Shown piece by piece: positions 33,444-41,639 of a stretch of DNA of 64,000 nucleotides (its first letter is position 1; each line of letters begins with the position of its first letter). The DNA is taken from NCBI RefSeq assembly GCF_046244365.1, contig NZ_CP176395.1, forward strand, positions 8,618,001 to 8,682,000. Reading direction: 5' to 3'. The stretch comes from Paenibacillus_V sp046244365 (GTDB lineage Bacteria > Bacillota > Bacilli > Paenibacillales > NBRC-103111). The position numbers were made by a program, and so were the translations under genes. The notes under the pieces were generated by a model. That model made no database searches and was not told the DNA's origin. It was given only the letters and a program-made list of their open reading frames with translations.

Positions 33444-33460
33444 GAATAGAGATGACAAAT

Positions 33461-33502
33461 AGAAGCGTGCGATCCGGCTGCGGTCCGCACGCTTCTTTTT
33501 TG
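33461..33502. terminator. Bidirectional terminator between the LLM and TetR genes
   Basis: AGAAGCGTGCG pairs with CGCACGCTTCT, followed by TTTTTT. Confidence 0.92.
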
Positions 33503-33513
33503 TTTACACCGGA

Positions 33514-34107
33514 TTACGCTTTACCGCAAACGCCGTAAAAGAACATATGGACCATGCCTTCGAGAAATTTGTCCATATCCCGGCTTTGTTCGGCCATTTC
33601 CAATAGCGTTTCATACTGATTCATATACAGTTGAATAAACGCCAAAACGGTCTCGATGGAGACGTCTTCCGATATCTCGCCGCTGATTTTCCCTTCCTCT
33701 ATGATCCGAACGGTCAAAGGGATCGCTTTCTCCTTATACTGCCCTTCGATATAACGGGTAAGTTCATGGTCATCGATCAATAACTCTTTGATTAAACCGG
33801 GTGGGAACTCCCTATACTGTTCTTTCTCCCGAAAGAGGATATACTCGATTTTTTCCTTAAGCGTATGGTCTCCGTTCATATATTCCTCGAAATCGCGGAT
33901 GGCATTGTCCGTGTAGTTGATAAACACTTCGCGGAGCAGAACCTCTTTGCTTCCGAAATAATTATAGATCGTCACTTGCGAAACGTTAGCCGCCTTGGAA
34001 ATATCGGCGATCCGAATCCTTTTGGGCCCCGATGTTCGCAGGATGTCCAAGGTGGTTTTCATAATTTTCTCTTTAATCAGCTGGGCCCTTTTCTCAAAAC
34101 CGTTCAT
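33514..34107 (-). CDS. TetR-family regulator of the adjacent ABC exporter
   Basis: A 197-residue regulator with a typical HTH (MKTTLDILRTSGPKRIRIAD then ISKAANVSQVTIYNYFGSKE, residues about 16-55). ATG 34107 has AGGG 8 bases upstream; GTG 34116 is possible. Two 39-bp near-identical repeats lie between it and the divergent ABC exporter genes, overlapping the exporter promoter, so it most likely represses both. Confidence 0.93.
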   Translation of the reverse strand: MNGFEKRAQLIKEKIMKTTLDILRTSGPKRIRIADISKAANVSQVTIYNYFGSKEVLLREVFINYTDNAIRDFEEYMNGDHTLKEKIEYILFREKEQYREFPPGLIKELLIDDHELTRYIEGQYKEKAIPLTVRIIEEGKISGEISEDVSIETVLAFIQLYMNQYETLLEMAEQSRDMDKFLEGMVHMFFYGVCGKA

Positions 34108-34135
34108 CACCTTCACCCTAACTTCATAGATATGA

Positions 34136-34174
34136 TATAACTTATGAAATTTAATTATAAAAATATTTCATAAA
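34136..34174. promoter_or_regulatory. 39-bp operator repeat A
   Basis: Starts TATAACTTATGAAATTTAAT and contains the inverted pair TTATGAAAT...ATTTCATAA. It lies immediately upstream of the exporter -35 element and close to the TetR start. Confidence 0.7.
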
Positions 34175-34178
34175 ATTA

Positions 34179-34207
34179 TTGACGAGACGACTAATCAAGC
34201 ATAGTAT
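34179..34207 (+). promoter_or_regulatory. ABC exporter promoter
   Basis: TTGACG (34179-34184), a 17-bp spacer and TAGTAT (34202-34207). The -10 overlaps the start of operator repeat B. Confidence 0.8.
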
Positions 34208-34243
34208 AACATATGAAATATATTAATAAAAATATTTCATTTC
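34205..34243. promoter_or_regulatory. 39-bp operator repeat B
   Basis: Starts TATAACATATGAAATATATT and ends AAAAATATTTCATTTC, aligned with repeat A 69 bp away. It covers the transcription start, so binding there would block the exporter genes. Confidence 0.7.
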
Positions 34244-34264
34244 TTCATTTCTGGAGGTGCCTTG

Positions 34265-35152
34265 ATGTTAACCGTTCAACATTTGACGAAGACATTTTCG
34301 AACGGGAAAGGAATTTTCGACGTATCCTTTTCGGTTCAGAAAGGCGAGGTTTTCGGTTTTTTGGGACCGAACGGGGCGGGCAAGTCTACGACGATCCGGC
34401 ATATTATGGGCTTCATGAAGCCGGACAAAGGTTCCGTAACCGTGAACGGGCTGGATACCTGGAAGGATCAAGGAAGCATGCAAGCCTGCATCGGGTACCT
34501 GCCGGGAGAAATATCGTTTATCGAAGGGATGACGGGCAAGACGTTCCTCGATTTCATGGCCGACATGCAGGGAATGAAAGACCTGTCCAAGCGGGCCCGC
34601 TTGATCGATCGGCTGCAATTCGACGTTCATACGCCTATCCGCAAAATGTCCAAAGGCATGAAGCAAAAAGTAGGGATCGTGGCGGCGTTCATGCATGATC
34701 CCGATGTGCTGATTTTGGATGAACCGACATCAGGGCTCGACCCGCTTATGCAGAAGGTGTTTATTGAGATCGTACTGGAGGAAAAGGCCCGGGGGAAGAC
34801 GTTCCTCATGTCGTCGCACAGCTTTCCCGAAATCGAGCGAACCTGCGACCGGGCGGCGATTATCAAGGACGGCGTCATCATTGCCGTTAAGGACATTCAC
34901 GAGCTGCAGTCCATGCAGCGGAAGCTGTTTGAAGTCACTTTCGAGGATCGGGCCGCGGCGCAAGCCTTCCTGCATGCCGGTTTGCTGGTCGAATCGCAGG
35001 ACGGGAATCGGGTGAGGGTCGCCGTTCAGGGCAATTACGATAAGTTCGTAGAAGAGACGGCCAAATACAAGGTGCGCAATATCGATATTTTTACCCAGAA
35101 CCTGGAAGATATCTTCATGAACTATTATGACCGGAAGGGGACGATGAAATGA
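34265..35152 (+). CDS. ABC exporter ATP-binding protein
   Basis: A 295-residue ATPase with Walker A (GPNGAGKST), signature (MSKGMKQKVGIVAAFM), Walker B (LILDEPTSGLDPLM) and H-loop (SSHSFPEIE), plus a C-terminal extension of the ABC-2 partner type. GGAGG lies 7 bp before ATG 34265. It overlaps the permease gene by 4 bp (ATGA). The TetR operator repeats upstream imply induction by an unknown compound. Confidence 0.94.
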   Translation: MLTVQHLTKTFSNGKGIFDVSFSVQKGEVFGFLGPNGAGKSTTIRHIMGFMKPDKGSVTVNGLDTWKDQGSMQACIGYLPGEISFIEGMTGKTFLDFMADMQGMKDLSKRARLIDRLQFDVHTPIRKMSKGMKQKVGIVAAFMHDPDVLILDEPTSGLDPLMQKVFIEIVLEEKARGKTFLMSSHSFPEIERTCDRAAIIKDGVIIAVKDIHELQSMQRKLFEVTFEDRAAAQAFLHAGLLVESQDGNRVRVAVQGNYDKFVEETAKYKVRNIDIFTQNLEDIFMNYYDRKGTMK

Positions 35153-35958
35153 ATGTCACCTTATACAAACAGATGATGAAAGTGAATATGAAAGGCTTCA
35201 TGAACTACGCCTTCGGGTCTGCGTTCTATATCCTTCTCATGTTCTGGCTATACCCCGGTATCGCCAAAAACGCTAAAGCCATCGACGAGCTGGTCCAATC
35301 CATGCCGGCAGGAGTCGGGAGAGCTTTCAGCCTTAACGGCTTCGATAGTGCCGAAGCATTCATTTCGGGGGAATACTACGGATTGATTCTCGTTCTGATC
35401 CTCGCGATCGTCTGCGTCCAGTTGGCGACTCAGCTAATGGCCAAATTGGTGGACCAAGGCTCGATGGCCTACTTGTTGTCCACCCCGACGACAAGAGGGA
35501 AAGTCGCTTTCACGCAGGCCGCCGTTCTGGCGTCCGGCCTCTTCCTGATCCTAGCGGTCACGACCGCAGCCGGGTTCGCCGGAAGCGCATGGTTTCTGGG
35601 CGATGACTATGCATTCGATCCCTCGGCGTTTCTTCAGATGAATGCAGCGGCGTTCTTGCTCTTCTTTGCCGTCGGCGGCATCGCCTTCCTGGTGTCCGCT
35701 CTGTCCAATGACGAGAAGAAGGCGATCGGCATTTCCGGATTGATTACGTTCGCGTTCTTCAGCTTGGATCTGATCGGCAAGTTCAGCGAAAAGATCGAGT
35801 GGGTTCGAAACCTCACCATCTTTTCCTTATATAAGCCCGGCGACATTGTAAACGGCAGTGCGGATCTGGCTGCACCTTTCATCATTTTGACCGCCATCGG
35901 ATTCGTTTCGTTCGGCCTGGCCATCGTACTGTTCCGGAGACGCGATTTGCCTTTGTAG
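35149..35958 (+). CDS. ABC-2 type exporter permease
   Basis: A 269-residue membrane protein with six predicted helices and the coupling segment KLVDQGSMAYLLSTPTTRGK near residue 98, typical of ABC-2 permeases (the motif class that includes ...LLSTPVSR...). It forms the membrane part of the exporter with the preceding ATPase and is co-translated with it. Confidence 0.92.
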   Translation: MNVTLYKQMMKVNMKGFMNYAFGSAFYILLMFWLYPGIAKNAKAIDELVQSMPAGVGRAFSLNGFDSAEAFISGEYYGLILVLILAIVCVQLATQLMAKLVDQGSMAYLLSTPTTRGKVAFTQAAVLASGLFLILAVTTAAGFAGSAWFLGDDYAFDPSAFLQMNAAAFLLFFAVGGIAFLVSALSNDEKKAIGISGLITFAFFSLDLIGKFSEKIEWVRNLTIFSLYKPGDIVNGSADLAAPFIILTAIGFVSFGLAIVLFRRRDLPL

Positions 35959-35976
35959 CGCTCATTGGAACAAAAT

Positions 35977-36016
35977 AAACCCTGCTCTCTTCGTCAAAGA
36001 AGAAAGCAGGGTTTTT
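35977..36016. terminator. Bidirectional terminator after the exporter
   Basis: AAACCCTGCT pairs with AGCAGGGTTT and is followed by TTG; it lies between convergent genes. Confidence 0.9.
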
Positions 36017-36034
36017 GCACATTGTAAATAAAAC

Positions 36035-36400
36035 TTAAAGACCCAGCACACGCCTCTCCTCATCCGTAAACATTCTCGAGCGAGTCAGAAAACGCCGGCC
36101 CTCCGGTCCCTCAAGCGAGAACATCCCGCCTCTGCCGGGCACCACGTCGATGATAAGCTGCGTATATTTCCAATAATCGTATTGAGCCTTGCTCATATAA
36201 AAGGGTGCGCCGCCTATGTCCCCCAGCCATACGTCGCTGTCGCCGATCAGAAACTCCCCTTGCGCGTAACACATCGGAGAGCTGCCGTCACAGCAGCCGC
36301 CGGATTGATGGAACATGACAGGGCCAAACTTGGCCTTTACGGTCTCGATCAACTCAAGAGCGGCATCGGTAGCGACAACCTTGCGCACTTCCGTCGTCAT
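36035..36400 (-). CDS. DUF779 protein
   Basis: A 121-residue protein of the DUF779 family, recognisable by FHQSGGCCDGSSPMCY (paired Cys residues) and WLGDIGGAPFYMSKAQYDYW. This family is regularly encoded next to aldehyde dehydrogenase genes, as here (12 bp from the stop of the dehydrogenase). The conserved Cys cluster could bind a metal or act in redox protection, but its role is unknown. Confidence 0.92.
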   Translation of the reverse strand: MTTEVRKVVATDAALELIETVKAKFGPVMFHQSGGCCDGSSPMCYAQGEFLIGDSDVWLGDIGGAPFYMSKAQYDYWKYTQLIIDVVPGRGGMFSLEGPEGRRFLTRSRMFTDEERRVLGL

Positions 36401-36412
36401 CGTTCGTCTCGT

Positions 36413-37933
36413 TTAGAAGAAGCCCAGGGCATCTGGACTGTAGCTGACGAGCAAATTTTTCGTTTGCTGGTAGTGCGCGAGCATCATTTTGTGATTTTCG
36501 CGGCCGATGCCCGAAGTCTTATAGCCGCCGAAGGCCGCATGAGCGGGATAAGCATGGTAGCAGTTCGTCCATACCCGCCCTGCTTGTATGCCGCGCCCCA
36601 TCCGGTAAGCCGTGTTCATATCGCGCGTCCATAAGCCGGAGCCAAGCCCATAGAGCGTGTCATTGGCGATTGCCAGCGCTTCCTCCTGATCCTTGAACGT
36701 CGTAACGGCGACGACCGGTCCGAAAATCTCCTCCTGGAAAATTCTCATCTTGTTATGTCCCTTTAGAACCGTAGGCTGGATATAATAGCCGTCCGAAATA
36801 TCCCCTTCCAGCGCCGCTCTATTTCCGCCAATCAGACACTCTGCGCCTTCCTGTGCACCGATGCTGATGTAGCTCATAATTTTCTCGACCTGTTCGGTAG
36901 AAGCCTGGGCTCCGATCATCGTTTCCGTATCGAGAGGGTTGCCCTGCTTGATCGCGGAGACCCGCTTCAAGGCCCGTTCCATAAATTGATCATAAATCGA
37001 TTCCTGAATTAACGCGCGGGACGGGCATGTACAGACTTCCCCCTGGTTGAGGGCGAACATCGCAAAGCCTTCGAGCGCTTTATTGAAGAAGGCGTCATCG
37101 CGCGCGATCACATCCTCGAAGAAAAGGTTCGGCGACTTGCCGCCCAGCTCCAAGGTGACCGGTATCAGATTTTGCGACGCATATTGCATAATCAAGCGGC
37201 CCGTCGTCGTCTCGCCGGTAAAGGCGATTTTGGAAATCCGGCTGCTCGAGGCAAGCGGCTTGCCGGCTTCCAGTCCGAAGCCGTTGACGATATTGATGAC
37301 GCCCGGCGGCAGCAAATCTTGAATGAGCTCCATCAGCACCAATATGGATGCCGGCGTTTGCTCGGCGGGCTTCAGGACGACCGCATTTCCGGCGGCAAGC
37401 GCGGGAGCCAGCTTCCAGGTGGCCATTAGCAGCGGAAAATTCCACGGTATAATTTGCCCGACGACGCCCAGCGGCTCATTAAAATGATAAGCCACCATAT
37501 TGTCGTCCAGCTGGCTGAGAGAGCCCTCTTGGGCACGAATGCATCCTGCAAAGTAGCGGAAATGATCGATCGCCAGCGGCAGGTCGGCTGCGAGCGTTTC
37601 CCGAACCGGCTTGCCGTTATCCCAGGTTTCCGCAACCGCCAGCATTTCCAAGTTCGCTTCCATTCGGTCGGCGATTTTATTCAAAATGACGGCACGCTCT
37701 GCAACCGGCGTGCGGCCCCACGCGTCCTTCGCAGCATGCGCCGCATCCAAAGCCAGCTCGATATCCTCTGAGGTGGAACGCGGAACCTCGCAAAATACGC
37801 GGTTATTTACAGGCGACGGATTGTCGAAGTATTGGCCCTTAACAGGCGCAACCCACTGTCCTCCGATAAAGTTTTCGTACCGTTTTGCAAACGTAACCTT
37901 TGATCCGTTTTGTCCAGGTTGTGCATAAATCAT
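36413..37933 (-). CDS. NAD(P)-dependent aldehyde dehydrogenase (AldA/ExaC-like)
   Basis: A 506-residue aldehyde dehydrogenase. It has the N-terminal YENFIGGQWVAP, IIPWNFPLLMATWKLAPAL, the catalytic Glu region (TLELGGKSPNLFFEDV) and the active-site Cys region (NQGEVCTCPSRALI, with Cys near residue 307). The C-terminus (YKTSGIGRENH) is typical of the acetaldehyde/ExaC/AldB type. AGGAGG lies before the ATG, and a near-perfect sigma-54 promoter lies about 50 bp upstream. It probably oxidises acetaldehyde or a related aldehyde to the acid. Confidence 0.94.
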   Translation of the reverse strand: MIYAQPGQNGSKVTFAKRYENFIGGQWVAPVKGQYFDNPSPVNNRVFCEVPRSTSEDIELALDAAHAAKDAWGRTPVAERAVILNKIADRMEANLEMLAVAETWDNGKPVRETLAADLPLAIDHFRYFAGCIRAQEGSLSQLDDNMVAYHFNEPLGVVGQIIPWNFPLLMATWKLAPALAAGNAVVLKPAEQTPASILVLMELIQDLLPPGVINIVNGFGLEAGKPLASSSRISKIAFTGETTTGRLIMQYASQNLIPVTLELGGKSPNLFFEDVIARDDAFFNKALEGFAMFALNQGEVCTCPSRALIQESIYDQFMERALKRVSAIKQGNPLDTETMIGAQASTEQVEKIMSYISIGAQEGAECLIGGNRAALEGDISDGYYIQPTVLKGHNKMRIFQEEIFGPVVAVTTFKDQEEALAIANDTLYGLGSGLWTRDMNTAYRMGRGIQAGRVWTNCYHAYPAHAAFGGYKTSGIGRENHKMMLAHYQQTKNLLVSYSPDALGFF

Positions 37934-37972
37934 TTCGCTCAGCCTCCTTAAAATGGATTACGGTATATAGAT

Positions 37973-37990
37973 AAGCAAGAACCGTGCCAA
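37973..37990 (-). promoter_or_regulatory. Sigma-54 (-24/-12) promoter of the aldehyde dehydrogenase operon
   Basis: On the minus strand the sequence reads TTGGCACGGTTCTTGCTT, matching the consensus TGGCAC-N5-TTGC exactly. It implies absolute dependence on sigma-54 and an enhancer-binding activator, supplied by the divergent gene. Confidence 0.93.
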
Positions 37991-38040
37991 CGGATGGAAT
38001 ACCGTCAAATCAGCCTTTTACATAAGTACGATATCTATGC

Positions 38041-38081
38041 TGTTTCACTCTGATACAAGCGAAGTGTTCCATTTCGGAACA
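38041..38081. promoter_or_regulatory. Paired upstream activator sites for the sigma-54 regulator
   Basis: TGTTTC-ACTCT-GATACA (38041-38057) and the perfect palindrome TGTTCC-ATTTC-GGAACA (38065-38081) have the same 6-5-6 form and centres 24 bp apart. They lie about 65-105 bp upstream of the -24 box, the usual position for enhancer sites. Confidence 0.75.
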
Positions 38082-38157
38082 TTCTTTCTTGCAGCTCTCC
38101 ATTAGTAAAACAACTATGGTATGATCGGATTAGGATACCGATTGGGAGGTGTATATT

Positions 38158-39915
38158 TTGCTATCAGTGGAACATAACTTTCTATCAGAAGCGGCGGCAT
38201 CTTCTTGGAAGCGCTGTCACGATTTTGGTTTAAAGCCGACTGACCCCATTGACGATGACATCTTAAGCGGAAGCCGTATTCAACCTCTACTAAAGCAGAA
38301 TGAGCAAACTATACATTACGCGGAGCAAATTTTTGAACACATGCATGCCGGCATCAAACAATCCGGCCAGATGGCGCTGTTGATCGATTCGGAGGGCACC
38401 ATCATTCACACGTCCGGCGATCCGGATTTCTCCCGGCGGGCGGTAGCGGTTCAGCTGCAAGTAGGCGCCAATTGGGCCGAGAGAAGAAAGGGCACGAATG
38501 CAATCGGGGTCACTCTCACGGAGAAGAAGCCCGTACGCGTGCATGCCGAAGAGCATTATTTTAGCTCCAACCACTTCTTGACCTGCGCCTCCGCCCCCGT
38601 CTTCAATTCGACAGGAGAGCTGATCGGCGTCATCAATATTAGCGGCAAGCAGGAGCATTACCACGCCTATACGTTCACGCTCGCTTGTATGGCCGCCCTA
38701 TCCCTGCAGAACAAAATGCTGCTGGAGGAGTCCAAAAAGGAGCATCTCGTTACCCTAAGGGAGCTCGACCACCGCTCGCAAAATCATCCGTTGCCGCTAA
38801 TCTCCCTTAGTCGGGATAACCGCATCCTTCGCGCCAACCATGCGGCGATCCGTATGGTCGGAAGCGACGCAATCGGCAAGGAGCTTACGAAGCTCGAGGG
38901 ATTTTCGGTCGAAACGATTCATAATGAACATCAGAAGCTGTGGCAATCCGTCTCCATTCGGAAGCAGGCGGCAAACGCGCCTCGCTTGTATTCGTTCAAG
39001 GATATCGTCGGTACCTGTCCGGTGATCCTGCAGAAGAAGGAGCTGGCCCAGAAGGCGGCAGCGACCGACTTTCCCGTCTTACTACTGGGTGAAAGCGGCG
39101 TGGGGAAGGAATTGTTCGCACAATCGATTCATACCGCAAGCGCCCGGTCCGCCGAGCCGTTCATCGCACTGAATTGCAGCGCCATTCCGGACAGCCTGAT
39201 CGAGAGCGAATTGTTCGGGTACGCTCGCGGGGCCTTCACCGGGGCGAACAAGGACGGAAATGCCGGAAAATTCGAAGCCGCGCACAAAGGCACTATTTTT
39301 CTGGACGAGATAGGCGATATGCCTCTTCGCGCGCAGGCTGCTTTATTAAGGGTGCTTCAGGAAAGCATTATTACCCCGGTGGGCAGCACGAAAAGCAAAA
39401 CGATTGATATAAGAGTCATCGCGGCAACGAATAAGAACCTCGCTGCGGAGGTGCAGGCCGGCCGATTCCGCGCCGATCTGTATTACCGGCTGAAGGGCAT
39501 ACACATTACGCTGCCGGCTTTGCGGGAGAGAAGCGATATTTTGACGGTAGCCGTTCATCTGCTACGGAAGCATACTTCGCCGTGCCCGCCGCTGACGGAA
39601 GCCGCGCAGAATAAGCTGTTGGCCTACAGTTGGCCGGGCAACATCAGAGAGCTTAACGGCATTCTTATGCAAGCGGTATTCCTGGCCGGCGAACAGCCGA
39701 TTGACGCGGAGCATTTGTCGTTCGAAGAAAGTGAGGTTATGAAGGCGGAATCCGGCGAAGATCGTCAACTGACTTTGATTGACGCGGAAATTATGGCGAT
39801 CAAGAAAGCGCTGAAGGCGTCGGGATGGAACCTTAGCAAAGCTGCAGGACAACTGAGGATCGGAAGAACGACTTTATACCGGAAAATCGAGGAGTATGGC
39901 ATAACGTTATTTTAG
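38158..39915 (+). CDS. Sigma-54-dependent transcriptional activator, AcoR-like
   Basis: A 585-residue enhancer-binding protein. Order: N-terminal GAF-like sensor (about residues 55-185), a PAS-like stretch (about 210-260), the AAA+ domain (about 285-500) with Walker A (GESGVGKE) and the sigma-54 contact loop GAFTGA, and a C-terminal Fis-type HTH (NLSKAAGQLRIGRTTLYRKI). The TTG at 38158 is favoured by GGAGG 8 bases upstream; GTG at 38149 falls in that site. It is divergent from the sigma-54-controlled dehydrogenase gene and probably activates it in response to a carbonyl compound such as acetoin or acetaldehyde. Confidence 0.94.
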   Translation: MLSVEHNFLSEAAASSWKRCHDFGLKPTDPIDDDILSGSRIQPLLKQNEQTIHYAEQIFEHMHAGIKQSGQMALLIDSEGTIIHTSGDPDFSRRAVAVQLQVGANWAERRKGTNAIGVTLTEKKPVRVHAEEHYFSSNHFLTCASAPVFNSTGELIGVINISGKQEHYHAYTFTLACMAALSLQNKMLLEESKKEHLVTLRELDHRSQNHPLPLISLSRDNRILRANHAAIRMVGSDAIGKELTKLEGFSVETIHNEHQKLWQSVSIRKQAANAPRLYSFKDIVGTCPVILQKKELAQKAAATDFPVLLLGESGVGKELFAQSIHTASARSAEPFIALNCSAIPDSLIESELFGYARGAFTGANKDGNAGKFEAAHKGTIFLDEIGDMPLRAQAALLRVLQESIITPVGSTKSKTIDIRVIAATNKNLAAEVQAGRFRADLYYRLKGIHITLPALRERSDILTVAVHLLRKHTSPCPPLTEAAQNKLLAYSWPGNIRELNGILMQAVFLAGEQPIDAEHLSFEESEVMKAESGEDRQLTLIDAEIMAIKKALKASGWNLSKAAGQLRIGRTTLYRKIEEYGITLF

Positions 39916-39986
39916 AGTAGCAGGAAGCGGACGCAGGTGATTCCCGGAGGACTACGCATGCTTTCGCAGTCCTTTATGGTTGTGAA

Positions 39987-40025
39987 AAAACGGTTGTGCA
40001 GGAGCTATATCTGCACAACCGTTTT
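39987..40025. terminator. Bidirectional terminator
   Basis: AAAACGGTTGTGCAG pairs perfectly with CTGCACAACCGTTTT between the convergent activator and SRPBCC genes. Confidence 0.92.
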
Positions 40026-40056
40026 GGCTTTGGGGTCGGTTTTTCGAGGTGCCAAC

Positions 40057-40503
40057 CTAGGAGACCAATCCCGCCAGCACCTCGCCCATCCGGTCGAAGT
40101 TCTGCTCATTCGCTTCAACGCAGTACGTCTTGGCTTGTTCGAAGTCCGCCGCATTCTTGAATTGCTGACGAAAGATGACCCTGGTACGGCCGTCCAGGTT
40201 CTCGAAGGTAGCCGTTACCCGAAACTCGTGGTCGAATAGATGATCAAGCACGATCCGCTCCTGCGGCACGATTTCGGCAAAAACGATATGGTTGGGGTAA
40301 TCCACGCCATTCGGTCCGTGCATGGTGAACCGCCACGTGCCTCCCGGCCTTATATCAAACTCGTGAAACGTATTCGTGAAGCCTTGCGGCCCCCACCACC
40401 GGGCTAACAAATCGGGGGTTGTCCAGGCTTGAAACACGAGCTCCCGCGGGATATCGAACTCGCGTGAAGTGATAATTTCATTTTCACCCGTTGCGGCTGT
40501 CAT
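40057..40503 (-). CDS. SRPBCC-domain protein (AHSA1-like), second copy
   Basis: A 148-residue protein of the activator of Hsp90 ATPase homologue 1-like START/SRPBCC fold. It shows REFDIPRELVFQAWTTPDLL, WWGPQGFTNTFHEFDIRPGG and VTATFENLDGRTRVIFRQQF. These proteins have a hydrophobic cavity, but the ligand is rarely known. It lies 5 bp downstream of a related gene in a MerR-led operon. Confidence 0.92.
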   Translation of the reverse strand: MTAATGENEIITSREFDIPRELVFQAWTTPDLLARWWGPQGFTNTFHEFDIRPGGTWRFTMHGPNGVDYPNHIVFAEIVPQERIVLDHLFDHEFRVTATFENLDGRTRVIFRQQFKNAADFEQAKTYCVEANEQNFDRMGEVLAGLVS

Positions 40504-40507
40504 GCTC

Positions 40508-40948
40508 CTACCTCCCCTCTACCGCCTTGCCCAGCGCATCCAGCAGTTCATTCGTGCCATGTTCCCGTATTTCCGGCGTGTCGTGTCCGTCAAAGAACGC
40601 GCCCTGCTCCGTGAAGATCAGCTTCGTGCCGCCCTCCACCGCGATAAGTTCGACCGTTGTGATCGAGACGGAGATGCGCGTGCCGTCCGAATCCAGGGTA
40701 TACGTATAGACAATGCGCTGCTCTGGAACGAGCTCCTGGTAGCTGGCATCGAAGGTAAAGACCGGCCCTTCCGGCGGCCCGCCGCTGCTGTACTCGCGCC
40801 CGCCGACCCGGAATTCGAAGATGTCGGCCTTCGAGAACCACTTGGCTTTGGCAATCGGGTCGGCCCAGGCGTGATAAACCCGCTCCGGCGCAGCGGCATA
40901 GGTCCGCTCGACGACGAAGGTGGCATGCTTGACGAATCGTTCGTTCAT
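40508..40948 (-). CDS. SRPBCC-domain protein (AHSA1-like), first copy
   Basis: A 146-residue paralogue of the next gene, with VVERTYAAAPERVYHAWADP, KWFSKADIFEFRVGGREYSS and a C-terminal helix after LIFTEQGAFFDGHD. The latter motif (FTEQG-x-F-DG) is typical of the AHSA1-like regulators and ligand binders encoded beside HTH genes. It overlaps the MerR gene by 4 bp (ATGA). Confidence 0.92.
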   Translation of the reverse strand: MNERFVKHATFVVERTYAAAPERVYHAWADPIAKAKWFSKADIFEFRVGGREYSSGGPPEGPVFTFDASYQELVPEQRIVYTYTLDSDGTRISVSITTVELIAVEGGTKLIFTEQGAFFDGHDTPEIREHGTNELLDALGKAVEGR

Positions 40949-41451
40949 TGATTTTCCTCCTTAGGTTTCGGTGTTCCGCTCTCATCGGCCAGAAAGTCTC
41001 CCAACAAGTCCAAATGTCGCACCCAACTCATTTGCCGCTCAATGACGGGCTTCTCGAACCCCATTTTCATCGCTTGCAGGAGTTCGGTAAAATCTTCAAC
41101 CGTCACTTGCGCCTTCCCCTGCATAAGCTTGGACACGTGTCCGAGCTGCTCCAATAACTTCTGCTGCATCCTGATCTGCTCCTTGACTCGGCCTATCTGC
41201 AGGTTGACGATCTCAAGCGGACTGATTTGCCCGCCGGCCAAGACCGACTTAATCTCCTCCAGAGATAAGCCCAGCTCCTTAAGCGATAAAATCTGGTGCA
41301 AGCGCGACAAATCCCATTCGCTGTACAACCTGTGGCCGGACTCCGTCTGGCCGGACGGAGAGAACAAGCCGATTTGATCGTAAAAGCGCAAGGTTCGTAC
41401 GGTAAGCCCCGTCAGTTTGGCGAGCTCCCCGACCTTCCAAAGTCTCTTCAT
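40945..41451 (-). CDS. MerR-family transcriptional regulator
   Basis: A 168-residue regulator. The N-terminal MerR winged helix is clear (WKVGELAKLTGLTVRTLRFY, then DQIGLFSPSGQTESGHRLYS), followed by the dimerisation coiled coil (LGLSLEEIKSVLAGGQ onward) and a short effector tail without the heavy-metal Cys set. ATG 41451 has GGAG six bases upstream; ATG 41457 would be too close. It heads an operon with two SRPBCC genes, and its promoter has the classic 19-bp-spacer operator. Confidence 0.93.
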   Translation of the reverse strand: MKRLWKVGELAKLTGLTVRTLRFYDQIGLFSPSGQTESGHRLYSEWDLSRLHQILSLKELGLSLEEIKSVLAGGQISPLEIVNLQIGRVKEQIRMQQKLLEQLGHVSKLMQGKAQVTVEDFTELLQAMKMGFEKPVIERQMSWVRHLDLLGDFLADESGTPKPKEENQ

Positions 41452-41494
41452 AACCATCTCCGCTCTTTGACGCTAGCTAAGTACCGGTAGCTTT

Positions 41495-41527
41495 ATTATA
41501 AAACCTTACGTTACGTAAGGTGCAAGT
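41495..41527 (-). promoter_or_regulatory. MerR-type promoter with operator in a 19-bp spacer
   Basis: On the minus strand TTGCAC and TATAAT are separated by 19 bp. The spacer holds ACCTTACGT-T-ACGTAAGGT (41503-41521), a 9-bp-arm palindrome. The long spacer with a central palindrome is the hallmark of MerR-activated promoters, which need DNA distortion to become active. Confidence 0.88.
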
Positions 41528-41639
41528 AAAATCGTAACATTTTGCCGCGAAATTTTTAGGCGTAGTTCGGGTTATTTTTTGTAAACTTAGAGGAGCAACG
41601 AATAAAGGAATAACGCGATTTAAGTCGAATCTACTTTGC

